NCBI GenBank assembly: GCA_017461825.1
Contig: JAFTXB010000242.1
Span: 1-16,509, forward strand
Length of the DNA stretch: 16,509 nucleotides
Source of the DNA: Clostridia bacterium
GTDB lineage: Bacteria; Bacillota; Clostridia; Oscillospirales; CAG-272
Direction of reading: 5' to 3'
In this document: piece by piece, positions 7,655 through 13,290 of the stretch
Position numbering within the stretch: position 1 is the stretch's first letter
How the letters are laid out: each line of letters opens with the position of its first letter
The notes under the pieces: model-generated
The model's database searches: none
What the model was told of the DNA's origin: nothing
Seen by the model: the letters and a program-made list of their open reading frames with translations, nothing else
Translations under genes and position numbers: made by a program

Positions 7655-7697
7655 ACAAATGCGGTAAGGAGACCTTTTTGGCTCTTACCGCATTTGT
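7655..7697. terminator. Bidirectional terminator
   Basis: ACAAATGCGGTAAG (7655-7668) pairs perfectly with CTTACCGCATTTGT (7684-7697) over 14 bp, with A-rich DNA on the left. It serves the plus-strand phosphoesterase and the convergent minus-strand small gene, whose stop is at 7703. Confidence 0.8.
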
Positions 7698-7702
7698 TAT
7701 AA

Positions 7703-7945
7703 TCAAATTTCTTCCATTCCCGAAACGTTTCGCATGGCGGTGCCAAGCATATAAAGCACTTTGCCTGTGCGTTTCAGGGCGCGGGCAGCGCGCATTTGCT
7801 TGCAGTTGTACACCATAGCTGCCGCAACGCCGATCAAGGTCACGGCACCAAAGGCACCAAGCGTTACAAAAATTGTCGTTTTGGTCGATTTATCGGTCAT
7901 ACAGCAGGACAATTCACGCTGTAAGGTATCAAGATCTTTTTTCAT
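7703..7945 (-). CDS. Small single-pass membrane protein
   Basis: 80 residues, not recognised. A short polar N-terminus (about 1-22, with a CC pair at 14-15) precedes one Ala/Gly/Val-rich transmembrane helix (about 23-46) and a basic amphipathic C-terminal part (K49-R72) ending in GMEEI. The basic residues after the helix suggest the C-terminus faces the cytoplasm. A strong ribosome site (GGAGG, 6 nt before the ATG) and a dedicated convergent terminator support a real gene. It is separated from the next upstream minus-strand gene by 240 bp containing a repeat, so it is probably transcribed on its own. Confidence 0.7.
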   Translation of the reverse strand: MKKDLDTLQRELSCCMTDKSTKTTIFVTLGAFGAVTLIGVAAAMVYNCKQMRAARALKRTGKVLYMLGTAMRNVSGMEEI

Positions 7946-8005
7946 GTTCAGCCTCCAAACTTTTTTTGTTAGTATGAGACGAAAAAAGTTTTTTATACCA
8001 ATTGT

Positions 8006-8044
8006 TTGACATTTTTTGCAGACTTTAAGTATGGTATGATACCA
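8006..8044 (+). promoter_or_regulatory. Orphan promoter-like site with palindrome
   Basis: TTGACA (8006-8011), an 18-bp spacer and TATGGT (8030-8035) form a plausible plus-strand sigma-A promoter. The -10 overlaps the perfect inverted repeat TGGTAT-G-ATACCA (8032-8044), which could be an operator. No plus-strand gene follows: the sequence enters repeat copy C and then the antisense side of the genes at 8188-8897. Confidence 0.3.
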
Positions 8045-8060
8045 ATCATTGATTAAATAT

Positions 8061-8170
8061 CCCTTTTTTGAAAGTTTTGAAAGGTGTCGGACGTGTATTT
8101 GCGTAGCAAATCACGTGTCTTGGCGCCGGCGCCAAGTATAACTTTATTTCAAAAGTTTTCTGACAAAAAA
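8061..8170. repeat. 'GGTGTCGG' repeat, copy C (complete)
   Basis: The most complete copy. The left end has TTGAAAGTTTTGAAAGGTGT, then an imperfect hairpin GACGTG-TATTTGC-GTA-GCAAAT-CACGTGTC. Next comes the perfect 18-bp palindrome CTTGGCGCCGGCGCCAAG (8119-8136), then the right end AAAAGTTTTCTGACAAAAA. It lies just 3' of the minus-strand gene ending at 8188 and may act as its transcript end. Confidence 0.7.
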
Positions 8171-8187
8171 CAGACAAAAACTTTAGA

Positions 8188-8625
8188 TTAATATGAATCG
8201 GAAATCTTTCCCGCGCGTTTTTCGCGTTCAAAAATTGCAGATGCTGTTCGCAAGCCCTTGAAATGAATGCGATAGCTTGTTCGACGCGAAACCCCGAGAA
8301 TGTCTCCAATATGCTCAATGCTTTCACCGTGGATGTAATGATAGTAGAGCAAAAGCTTTTCGCGGCCGTTTGGCATGGAATCGATCAAAGCACCCACTTC
8401 AAACATCCGCGCGCGCCAAAAACGCTCACTGCCGCGCAAAATATCGTCGCAGTCGCAGGGATCGCAAAAGGGACGTGCGCGTTTTCGTTCAAACTGACGC
8501 AGATTCAACATGTCAGCGCAAAGCTGATATCCGCACAAGAAATTGCGTACTCGCTCCATTCGTTCCCATTCCGTGTCCGAAATCCCGCGCGGAGGTGTAC
8601 AAATTCGATCCGTCCCTCTCATCAT
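8188..8625 (-). CDS. Sigma-70 region 4-like HTH protein
   Basis: 145 residues from the ATG at 8625, chosen because it overlaps the previous gene's stop (ATGA, 8622-8625) and follows AGAGGGGG at suitable distance; the frame is open further upstream only as an overlap. The N-terminal two thirds is helical and basic with a Cys cluster (C54/C57/C59). The C-terminal part (about 80-128, 'SMPNGREKLLLYYHYIHGES', then 'IGDILGVSRRTSYRIHFKGL') reads as a sigma-region-4/ArpU-like helix-turn-helix of the kind used by phage and accessory-element late-gene regulators. Region 2 of a full sigma factor is absent, so it is not a standalone sigma factor by sequence. It is the second gene of a two-gene operon driven by the consensus minus-strand promoter at 8993-9021, opposite the S24 repressor. 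The family call is moderately sure; its regulon is unknown. Confidence 0.7.
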   Translation of the reverse strand: MMRGTDRICTPPRGISDTEWERMERVRNFLCGYQLCADMLNLRQFERKRARPFCDPCDCDDILRGSERFWRARMFEVGALIDSMPNGREKLLLYYHYIHGESIEHIGDILGVSRRTSYRIHFKGLRTASAIFEREKRAGKISDSY

Positions 8626-8897
8626 ACGCAATCCCCCTCTGGCACTCGTTCCTGCGAAAAGCCCATCTGCTCCAGCCATTTTCGCTTTGGAATTTCGCAT
8701 ATGCGAACCAATTCCTCGGCTTCTGCACTGTCCAAGCAAAACTCACAGTACGGAAATCCGTGTATTCGGTAAAAGGCTTCTCCCGGCTGTAGCCTTTCTC
8801 CGCAAAGTACGCAGTATAGTGCCCGATTTTTCCCCTCGTTTTCATTAAAATTGGGGCAATCGCAGGGGCAAAACTGCTGAAAACATTGATCGCACAT
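8622..8897 (-). CDS. Small Cys-rich putative zinc-binding protein
   Basis: 91 residues. The ATG at 8897 is preceded by AAAAGGAGGG at 7-nt spacing, much better than the upstream in-frame start at 8981. Cysteines at 2, 5, 10, 12 and 14 make a dense N-terminal cluster. C29-x2-C32, then H46 and C51-x2-C54 form a treble-clef or LIM-like zinc site (pattern CVLCGERL..GE..YRIHGFPYCEFC). The remainder is helical. The stop overlaps the start of the HTH gene by 4 bp, so the two products are translationally coupled and probably act together. I do not recognise a named family. Zinc binding is inferred from cysteine spacing. Confidence 0.7.
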   Translation of the reverse strand: MCDQCFQQFCPCDCPNFNENEGKNRALYCVLCGERLQPGEAFYRIHGFPYCEFCLDSAEAEELVRICEIPKRKWLEQMGFSQERVPEGDCV

Positions 8898-8947
8898 TAA
8901 AATCCCTCCTTTTAAGCCGTTTTGTTGGCAAAATTTTTTGATTCCTA

Positions 8948-8976
8948 TTGACATTTCCTCCTGTTTGAGATATAAT
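8948..8976 (+). promoter_or_regulatory. Consensus promoter toward S24 repressor
   Basis: TTGACA (8948-8953), a 17-bp spacer and TATAAT (8971-8976): a perfect sigma-A promoter on the plus strand. Its predicted start, about 8983, gives a 5' leader of about 125 nt that runs through the opposing promoter and the inverted repeat before the repressor start at 9108. Confidence 0.8.
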
Positions 8977-8992
8977 ATCATTGGGTATATAT

Positions 8993-9021
8993 ATTATAAC
9001 GCATTTCCGAATTAATGTCAA
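8993..9021 (-). promoter_or_regulatory. Consensus promoter toward Cys-rich/HTH operon
   Basis: On the minus strand, TTGACA (9021-9016), a 17-bp spacer and TATAAT (8998-8993): again perfect. Its predicted start is about 8986, so its transcript (leader about 89 nt) crosses the plus-strand promoter. The two promoters face each other. Confidence 0.8.
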
Positions 9022-9035
9022 TATATATTTCGGAA
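9005..9035. promoter_or_regulatory. Candidate operator (inverted repeat)
   Basis: TTCCGAA (9005-9011) and TTCGGAA (9029-9035) are inverted repeats 24 bp centre to centre, about two helical turns. The -35 box of the minus-strand promoter lies between them and one half lies in that promoter's spacer. A bound repressor dimer or dimer pair would block the Cys-rich/HTH operon. The S24 repressor encoded next door is the obvious candidate, by inference. Confidence 0.5.
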
Positions 9036-9107
9036 TTTCACATTATTTGTAGGTCTGCACAAAAACATGTTTCGACAGACGAGAGATATAGGAAAGGATG
9101 ACAGATC

Positions 9108-9734
9108 ATGGAATACGCCGCATTTGAACAGCTATTGCAAGCGCACGGGGTGTCGGTTTATCAGGTATCCAAGGCAACCGGCATTTCGGCTTCCACCTTT
9201 TCGGATTGGAAACGCGGGCGATCCACACCAAAGGCAGATAAGCTTGCGCTGATCGCCGATTTCTTTTCGGTCAGCCTTGATGAGCTGATGGGAACCGCCG
9301 AGGGGAGACGCAACAGCGAGGCATCCTACAAGGCAATGATCGCTGCCCACATGGTGCCCGTCATCGGCGTGATCCGCGCAGGCGCTCCTATCGTTACCGA
9401 CGAAACCATGCTCGGGCGCGAGTTTGCCGATGTGCAGGATGTGGACGAATATTTTTATTTGGTTGTTTGCGGTGACAGCATGAAAAACTGTGGAATTGTG
9501 GACGGCTCTTACGTCCTGTTTCACAAGCAGCAGTATGCCGAGCACGGCGACATTGTGGCGTGTCTCGTCGACGGTGACAGCGCAACCGTCAAGCGTTTTT
9601 ACAAAAAGAATCACCGCTTGGCATTGATCCCCGAAAATGAGGAGTACAAGCCCATTCCGCTGTGCCCCGAGGATTTTGAGATCGGGCGCGCGCGCATTCT
9701 CGGAGTTGCCGTTGAGGCAAAGACAAAATTTTAA
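9108..9734 (+). CDS. XRE-family S24 (LexA/CI-like) self-cleaving repressor
   Basis: 208 residues. The N-terminal XRE helix-turn-helix (about 7-61, with 'VSVYQVSKATGISASTFSDW') is typical of phage and element repressors. The C-terminal S24 peptidase domain (about 85-205) keeps the serine S124 (GDSM), the lysine K162 (TVKRFY) and an Ala91-Gly92 cleavage site (VIRAGAP) placed before it as in LexA and lambda CI. This predicts RecA*/DNA-damage-triggered autocleavage separating the DNA-binding half from the dimerisation half. The ATG at 9108 follows AAAGGA (9093-9098), a somewhat long 9-nt spacing. It faces away from the Cys-rich/HTH operon, with shared regulatory DNA at 8948-9035, and lies only 18 bp before the ABC-F gene, so they may be co-transcribed. 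It is not host LexA in type (XRE-type HTH rather than the LexA winged helix). Confidence 0.88.
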   Translation: MEYAAFEQLLQAHGVSVYQVSKATGISASTFSDWKRGRSTPKADKLALIADFFSVSLDELMGTAEGRRNSEASYKAMIAAHMVPVIGVIRAGAPIVTDETMLGREFADVQDVDEYFYLVVCGDSMKNCGIVDGSYVLFHKQQYAEHGDIVACLVDGDSATVKRFYKKNHRLALIPENEEYKPIPLCPEDFEIGRARILGVAVEAKTKF

Positions 9735-9752
9735 CCCAAGGAAGTTTTTGGC

Positions 9753-10535
9753 ATGATCGCAATCAGTGTAAATGACCTTTCCCTTTCCATCGGCACCACA
9801 CCGATCCTCGAGGGTGTTTCTTTCTCTTTGGAGGAGAACGACCGCCTCGGCATCATCGGTGTCAACGGATGCGGAAAATCCACGCTTTTTCGTTTGATCC
9901 TCGGGGAGCAGGAGCCCACGCGCGGAGAGGTCTATATATCAAAAGGAAAAACCGTTGGCGTGCTGTCGCAGGAGGGCGCGTTTGACAGCGACGGCGAGGA
10001 GGTTACGGTGCTGGAGCGCATGTACCGAGCCTTCCCCCACCATCTTTCAGCCGAAAAAAGACTGACAGAGCTTGAGGCGGGACTGAAGGGCGGCGACCCC
10101 GCAGTCATTCGCGAATACACCGACCTGCATGAAAAATACGTGTCGGGCGGAGGGCTTGAATTTCGCGGCAGATGCGCATCGATCCTGCAAAAATTGGGCT
10201 TTGACAGCTGTGCCATGGGGCAGTCGGTAGCAACCCTCAGCGGAGGGCAGCGCACCCGTCTTGCTCTTGCTGTGGAGCTGTCGCGCGAGCCCGATATCCT
10301 CATGCTCGACGAGCCCACCAACCATCTCGATATTGCCACACTTTCATGGCTCGAGAGCTTTCTCGTTTCCTATCCCAAATGCGTCATGGTCATTTCGCAC
10401 GACCGTTATTTTCTCGACCGCGTGACAAATAAAACGCTTGCCATCGAGCATCACAAGGCAAAGCTCTATCAGGGCGGCTACACAAAGAGCATGGCACAGC
10501 GTGAGACCGACCGAGAGATCGCCGAGAGGCATTAG
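9753..10535 (+). CDS. ABC-F ATPase, N-terminal half (gene split by TAG)
   Basis: 260 residues up to an in-frame TAG at codon 261. It contains one complete ABC domain: Walker A G36-VNGCGKST44, signature LSGGQ (162-166), Walker B plus DEPTNHLD (181-193) and H-loop SHDR (215-218). ABC-F proteins are soluble twin-ATPase translation factors acting at the ribosomal E site (relatives: YdiF, Uup, EttA), with a few members giving antibiotic resistance by target protection. The stop falls in the inter-domain linker, which normally reads on as '..ER.Y..QQKEI..QE.YI'. The reading frame continues without further stops for 382 codons. The ATG at 9753 follows AAGGAAG. As read, this is either a nonsense-mutated gene, a sequence error, or a read-through case. 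A half protein with one ABC cassette would not be expected to function as an ABC-F. Confidence 0.85.
   Translation: MIAISVNDLSLSIGTTPILEGVSFSLEENDRLGIIGVNGCGKSTLFRLILGEQEPTRGEVYISKGKTVGVLSQEGAFDSDGEEVTVLERMYRAFPHHLSAEKRLTELEAGLKGGDPAVIREYTDLHEKYVSGGGLEFRGRCASILQKLGFDSCAMGQSVATLSGGQRTRLALAVELSREPDILMLDEPTNHLDIATLSWLESFLVSYPKCVMVISHDRYFLDRVTNKTLAIEHHKAKLYQGGYTKSMAQRETDREIAERH
10533..10535 (+). other. In-frame amber codon in ABC-F linker
   Basis: TAG follows CAT and precedes AGA-AAT-CAG-CAA-AAG-GAG. From the usual linker consensus the expected residue is probably Tyr (TAT or TAC), one base from TAG; a Gln (CAG) or Trp (TGG) is also one base away. Both sides of the stop keep intact ABC-F sequence in the same frame. 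Confidence 0.85.
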
Positions 10536-10649
10536 AGAAATCAGCAAAAGGAGATCGCGCGTCAGGAGGCTTATATCGCTCAGCAGAGGGCTTGGAACCG
10601 CGAGCGGAACATCATTGCCGCCGAGAGCAGACAAAAGCTCCTTGACAAG

Positions 10650-11681
10650 ATGGAAAAGCTCGAACGCCCCGAGGCGGCACCAAAGGCGATCCGTATGCAG
10701 TTTTCCGAGGCGCTGGCTTCGGGTAACGATGTGCTCGAGGCGCGCGGACTATCCATGTCCTACCCCGGGCGTGTGCTGTTTGAGGACTTGTCTTTTCTCA
10801 TTAAAAGGCAGGAGCGTGTGCTTGTGATCGGCCCCAACGGATGCGGCAAATCAACGCTTATCAAGCTGATCCTTGGAAAGCTCGCCCCCACCGCGGGACT
10901 GATCGAATCGGGCTATCACGTGGAGATCGGCTACTACGATCAGGAAAATCAGAATCTGACTCCCGAGAACACCGTGCTTGACGAGCTTTGGAACGCCTAT
11001 CCCACCAAGACCGAAACCGAGATCCGCAACACGTTGGCGCTGTTTCGTTTTGTCGGCGAGAGTGTGTTCAAGCAGGTGGCGGTGCTCAGCGGAGGCGAGC
11101 GCGCAAGGCTGACGCTGGCAAAGCTGATCCTTTCGCGCATGAATCTTTTGGTGCTCGACGAGCCCACCAACCACCTCGATATCGATTCGCGTGAGGCTCT
11201 GGAATCAGCTCTCGAGCAGTTTGAGGGGACTATTGTCATGGTGTCGCACGACCGTTATCTTATCGACAAGCTTGCCACACGCATTTTGGAGCTTAAGCCG
11301 GGGGCATGTTTCGCGGGTGATCTGCTCGACTATCATGTCGACCATCCCGGGCAGGGATACACCGAGTTTACGAGCTACAAGGCGGCGCGCATTGCAGAGC
11401 GTGAGGGCGCAAATGCCACGGGTGCGACTGCAACAGCCCCCGTCAGCAGCGCAAAGGAGCAGTATCTCAAAAACAAGCAGGCGGCGGCAGACGCAAGGCG
11501 CGAAAAGGCGCGCATCGAACGCCTAAAAAAGGAGTGCGACACGCTTGAAGCCGAGCTTGCAAAGATCGAAGAAGAACTGTTTGGATCTGCCTCCGCCGAC
11601 TATGTTCGAGCCGCCGAGCTTGACGCTCGCAAAACCGAAGTCGAGGAGCGGCTGATGGAGATCTATGAGGAATTGATGTAA
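10650..11681 (+). CDS. ABC-F ATPase, C-terminal half (same gene)
   Basis: The frame is open from codon 262 of the ABC-F gene (10536) to TAA at 11681; the first ATG is at 10650 and has no convincing ribosome site, so independent translation is doubtful. Numbered from that ATG: Walker A G61-PNGCGKST69, signature LSGGE (146-150), DEPTNHLD (170-177) and SHDR (199-202), all intact. A Lys/Glu-rich C-terminal coiled coil (about 278-343) resembles the YdiF/Uup-type C-terminal extension. Between 10536 and 10649 lies the linker helix (QQKEIARQEAYIAQQ) that would complete the P-site tRNA interaction motif region. Joined with the N-half the product would be 642 residues, normal for a YdiF-like ABC-F. The lack of other damage suggests the stop is recent or tolerated. 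Confidence 0.8.
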   Translation: MEKLERPEAAPKAIRMQFSEALASGNDVLEARGLSMSYPGRVLFEDLSFLIKRQERVLVIGPNGCGKSTLIKLILGKLAPTAGLIESGYHVEIGYYDQENQNLTPENTVLDELWNAYPTKTETEIRNTLALFRFVGESVFKQVAVLSGGERARLTLAKLILSRMNLLVLDEPTNHLDIDSREALESALEQFEGTIVMVSHDRYLIDKLATRILELKPGACFAGDLLDYHVDHPGQGYTEFTSYKAARIAEREGANATGATATAPVSSAKEQYLKNKQAAADARREKARIERLKKECDTLEAELAKIEEELFGSASADYVRAAELDARKTEVEERLMEIYEELM

Positions 11682-11770
11682 TGAATTTTGTGTCCTGCGC
11701 GAATCATGTAAGTTGATATTTTGCCCAACGCTTTCAATTGGGGCACAAACATTCAATTTTATCCAAGTGA

Positions 11771-11826
11771 ACCCCTGTTTGAAAGTTTTGGGGGTGTCGG
11801 ACCCTTTTACAAAAGGGTCTGACAAA
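11771..11826. repeat. 'GGTGTCGG' repeat, copy D
   Basis: TTGAAAGTTTTGGGGGTGTC is followed by GG and the hairpin ACCCTTTT-ACA-AAAGGGT, then CTGACAAAG. The stem can be lengthened to GTCGGACCC.../...GGGTCTGAC with one G-T pair. It sits in the 3' flank of the ABC-F gene, upstream of the shared terminator. Confidence 0.65.
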
Positions 11827-11836
11827 GAGCCAATAA

Positions 11837-11884
11837 AAAAAGCTATGACAAGCGCTTAAAGCAACATTTGTCATAGCTTTTTGT
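11837..11884. terminator. Bidirectional terminator between convergent genes
   Basis: AAAAAGCTATGACAA (11837-11851) pairs perfectly with TTGTCATAGCTTTTT (11868-11882) over 15 bp with a 16-nt loop. A-tract and T-tract on the two sides let it work for both the ABC-F gene (+) and the membrane-protein gene ending at 11935 (-). Confidence 0.85.
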
Positions 11885-11934
11885 ATTTTGTTTCGATTGA
11901 AATAGAATTGGCGGTATAAGAGAGACCTTCGGTA

Positions 11935-12516
11935 TCAAAGCACGCCGAAAGGCGGATCAAAGTCGGCTTTTTGTGCCAATGCTTCGGCGCGTGCGGCGGC
12001 AAGCTCGCTCCCTTTGATTTTGCCGACCGAAAAGGGAAACCCCATGATCATGAGGATCAGCCTTGCAAGCCAACACGTACTGCCACGCGGCAGGAGCTTG
12101 GTGTCCACAAGCCAAACGTCGGGGTCGGTTTCATCGGGGGTGAGTGCCTCCCACGGAATCATGCGAACCCGTAGGGTCGTCCAAAACGCAAAAATGGTGA
12201 AGATCACAAACGTATCCTCAACGCCGTTTTTTGTCAGTGTCATAGCACCGCGCTTTCCAAAGGCGCGGGAAAGGATCGGCAGAACAAGCGACAAAACACC
12301 AATTTCAACGATCGAAGCGAGAAATGCGAAAATGATTCTATACCACAGCGGCAACGGGGTGCCGTCTTCAAAGGTAATGGTTGCAAACAGCATAAACGGG
12401 ATCCCATAACCGATAACAAGCGCAAAAACGGCAAACATCATGCCAAGCACAAGCATTCTGCCGCTGAGCGGAACGCGTTTGGGAAATCCGGGGGTGAACT
12501 GATCACTTTTTTTCAT
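11935..12516 (-). CDS. Membrane protein, two helices plus PH-like domain
   Basis: 193 residues, not assigned to a named family. Two strong transmembrane helices (about 20-46 and 58-84) are joined by a short polar loop and followed by a cytoplasmic region starting 'GAMTLTKNGVED' with 'IPWEALT' (about 89-127). That pattern is reminiscent of bacterial PH-like (STM3941-type) membrane proteins, in which a strand-rich domain follows two helices. A further hydrophobic stretch (about 149-163) is probably buried rather than membrane-spanning. The ATG at 12516 is preceded by a weak AAAGAG. It lies 39 bp after the S24/S26 peptidase gene on the same strand and may be the last gene of that operon, or a separate unit. 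Confidence 0.6.
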   Translation of the reverse strand: MKKSDQFTPGFPKRVPLSGRMLVLGMMFAVFALVIGYGIPFMLFATITFEDGTPLPLWYRIIFAFLASIVEIGVLSLVLPILSRAFGKRGAMTLTKNGVEDTFVIFTIFAFWTTLRVRMIPWEALTPDETDPDVWLVDTKLLPRGSTCWLARLILMIMGFPFSVGKIKGSELAAARAEALAQKADFDPPFGVL

Positions 12517-12555
12517 ACAGTCAATCTCTTTTTTTAAAATCTGTCGTGCGAAAGA

Positions 12556-13002
12556 TTATTTTTTTGGCAGTAACCGTCTTTTCACCCGCGATGCCAGCAT
12601 ACGCGCGGCGTGGAGCGGATAGCGCAGGGGGTAAATTCCCTGCCAAACGGCGGCATAGGTGCGGTAGGACTTTTTATCTGCCGTAACGTGTCGGTCGCCT
12701 CTGTAAAACTCGGTCACCACTCCAAGGATCCACTCAAACGGAACCTTTTCCTTTTGATAGGTGTTGTCGCCGCGAATGATGTAATAGCCGTCACACACCC
12801 CAATGATGCGGTGCAACACGTATTTTCCATCGGGACGGCGGTAGAGCGGCAGGTCGTATTTGGAGAGGATCTCGCCGGGTTGCAGCGGGCGCAGGATCAC
12901 GCGGTCGCGGCGGTTGCGGAGCATGGGCTTCATGCTCACTCCCACCGTTGTGCTGACGTAAAAGCCCTCCTCGCGCAGCTGTTTTTCAATCGATTCGCTC
13001 AT
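12556..13002 (-). CDS. S24/S26 (signal-peptidase-like) serine protease, soluble
   Basis: 148 residues with the S24/S26 core: G21-V-S23-M-K-P-M (nucleophile Ser), 'GEILSKYDLPLYRRPDGKYV' (about 43-62), then H64-R-I and 'YYIIRGDN' (D79). The position that is Lys in bacterial signal peptidase I is His64 here, as in ER/archaeal-type signal peptidases. No transmembrane segment is visible, unlike classical leader peptidases; a basic C-terminal tail (about 133-148) could contact membrane or nucleic acid. The start at 13002 overlaps the PqqD gene's stop (ATGA), so translation is coupled. In this gene company (HPr-kinase-like ATPase, PqqD-like) it would fit a leader- or precursor-processing protease, but no precursor is seen; that role is inference. 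Confidence 0.8.
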   Translation of the reverse strand: MSESIEKQLREEGFYVSTTVGVSMKPMLRNRRDRVILRPLQPGEILSKYDLPLYRRPDGKYVLHRIIGVCDGYYIIRGDNTYQKEKVPFEWILGVVTEFYRGDRHVTADKKSYRTYAAVWQGIYPLRYPLHAARMLASRVKRRLLPKK

Positions 13003-13271
13003 GCCTCGATAAAGATGCCGTTTTCGCGCAGCTGCTCCACAATGCGGTGCACGTCTGCCGCGGCAATCTCACGGGAAACGTCGTATTCGGCAAGGAGCGC
13101 GTCAACAAGCGCCTCCTCGGTGACATCCTTTTCTGCCATCAGCTTCCACAAAAACGCCCCTGTTTCATTCAGGCGCACCATACCGTGAAAATGCTGGCTG
13201 GTCTTTCCAACGGGAACGGCAACGTAAGAGCCGCCCACCTTCTGAATGGTAAAATCCTTATTGATCTGCAT
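12999..13271 (-). CDS. PqqD-like peptide-chaperone protein
   Basis: 90 residues, the usual PqqD size. The pattern 'RLNETGAFLWKLM' (about 33-45), 'EEALVDALLAEYDVSREIAAADV' (about 52-74) and a C-terminal 'LRENGIFIE' matches PqqD/RRE proteins, which bind RiPP precursor leader peptides and present them to modifying enzymes. In lasso-peptide systems the equivalent is the B1 protein. The ATG at 13271 is preceded by AAAAAAGGAG at a long spacing of about 11 nt. It is 19 bp downstream of the kinase-like gene and overlaps the peptidase by 4 bp, so the three form one tight operon. Confidence 0.85.
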   Translation of the reverse strand: MQINKDFTIQKVGGSYVAVPVGKTSQHFHGMVRLNETGAFLWKLMAEKDVTEEALVDALLAEYDVSREIAAADVHRIVEQLRENGIFIEA

Positions 13272-13290
13272 AGGTCAAAAATCTCCTTTT

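Noticed and set aside
9108..9734. Host LexA
   Set aside because: The N-terminus is an XRE-type HTH as in phage repressors, not the LexA winged helix; only the S24 half is shared.
10536..10650. Internal reinitiation site for the C-terminal ABC-F half
   Set aside because: AAAAGGAG and AGGAGG occur after the stop, but no in-frame ATG, GTG or TTG follows at the right distance; they encode conserved linker residues (KEI, QEA).
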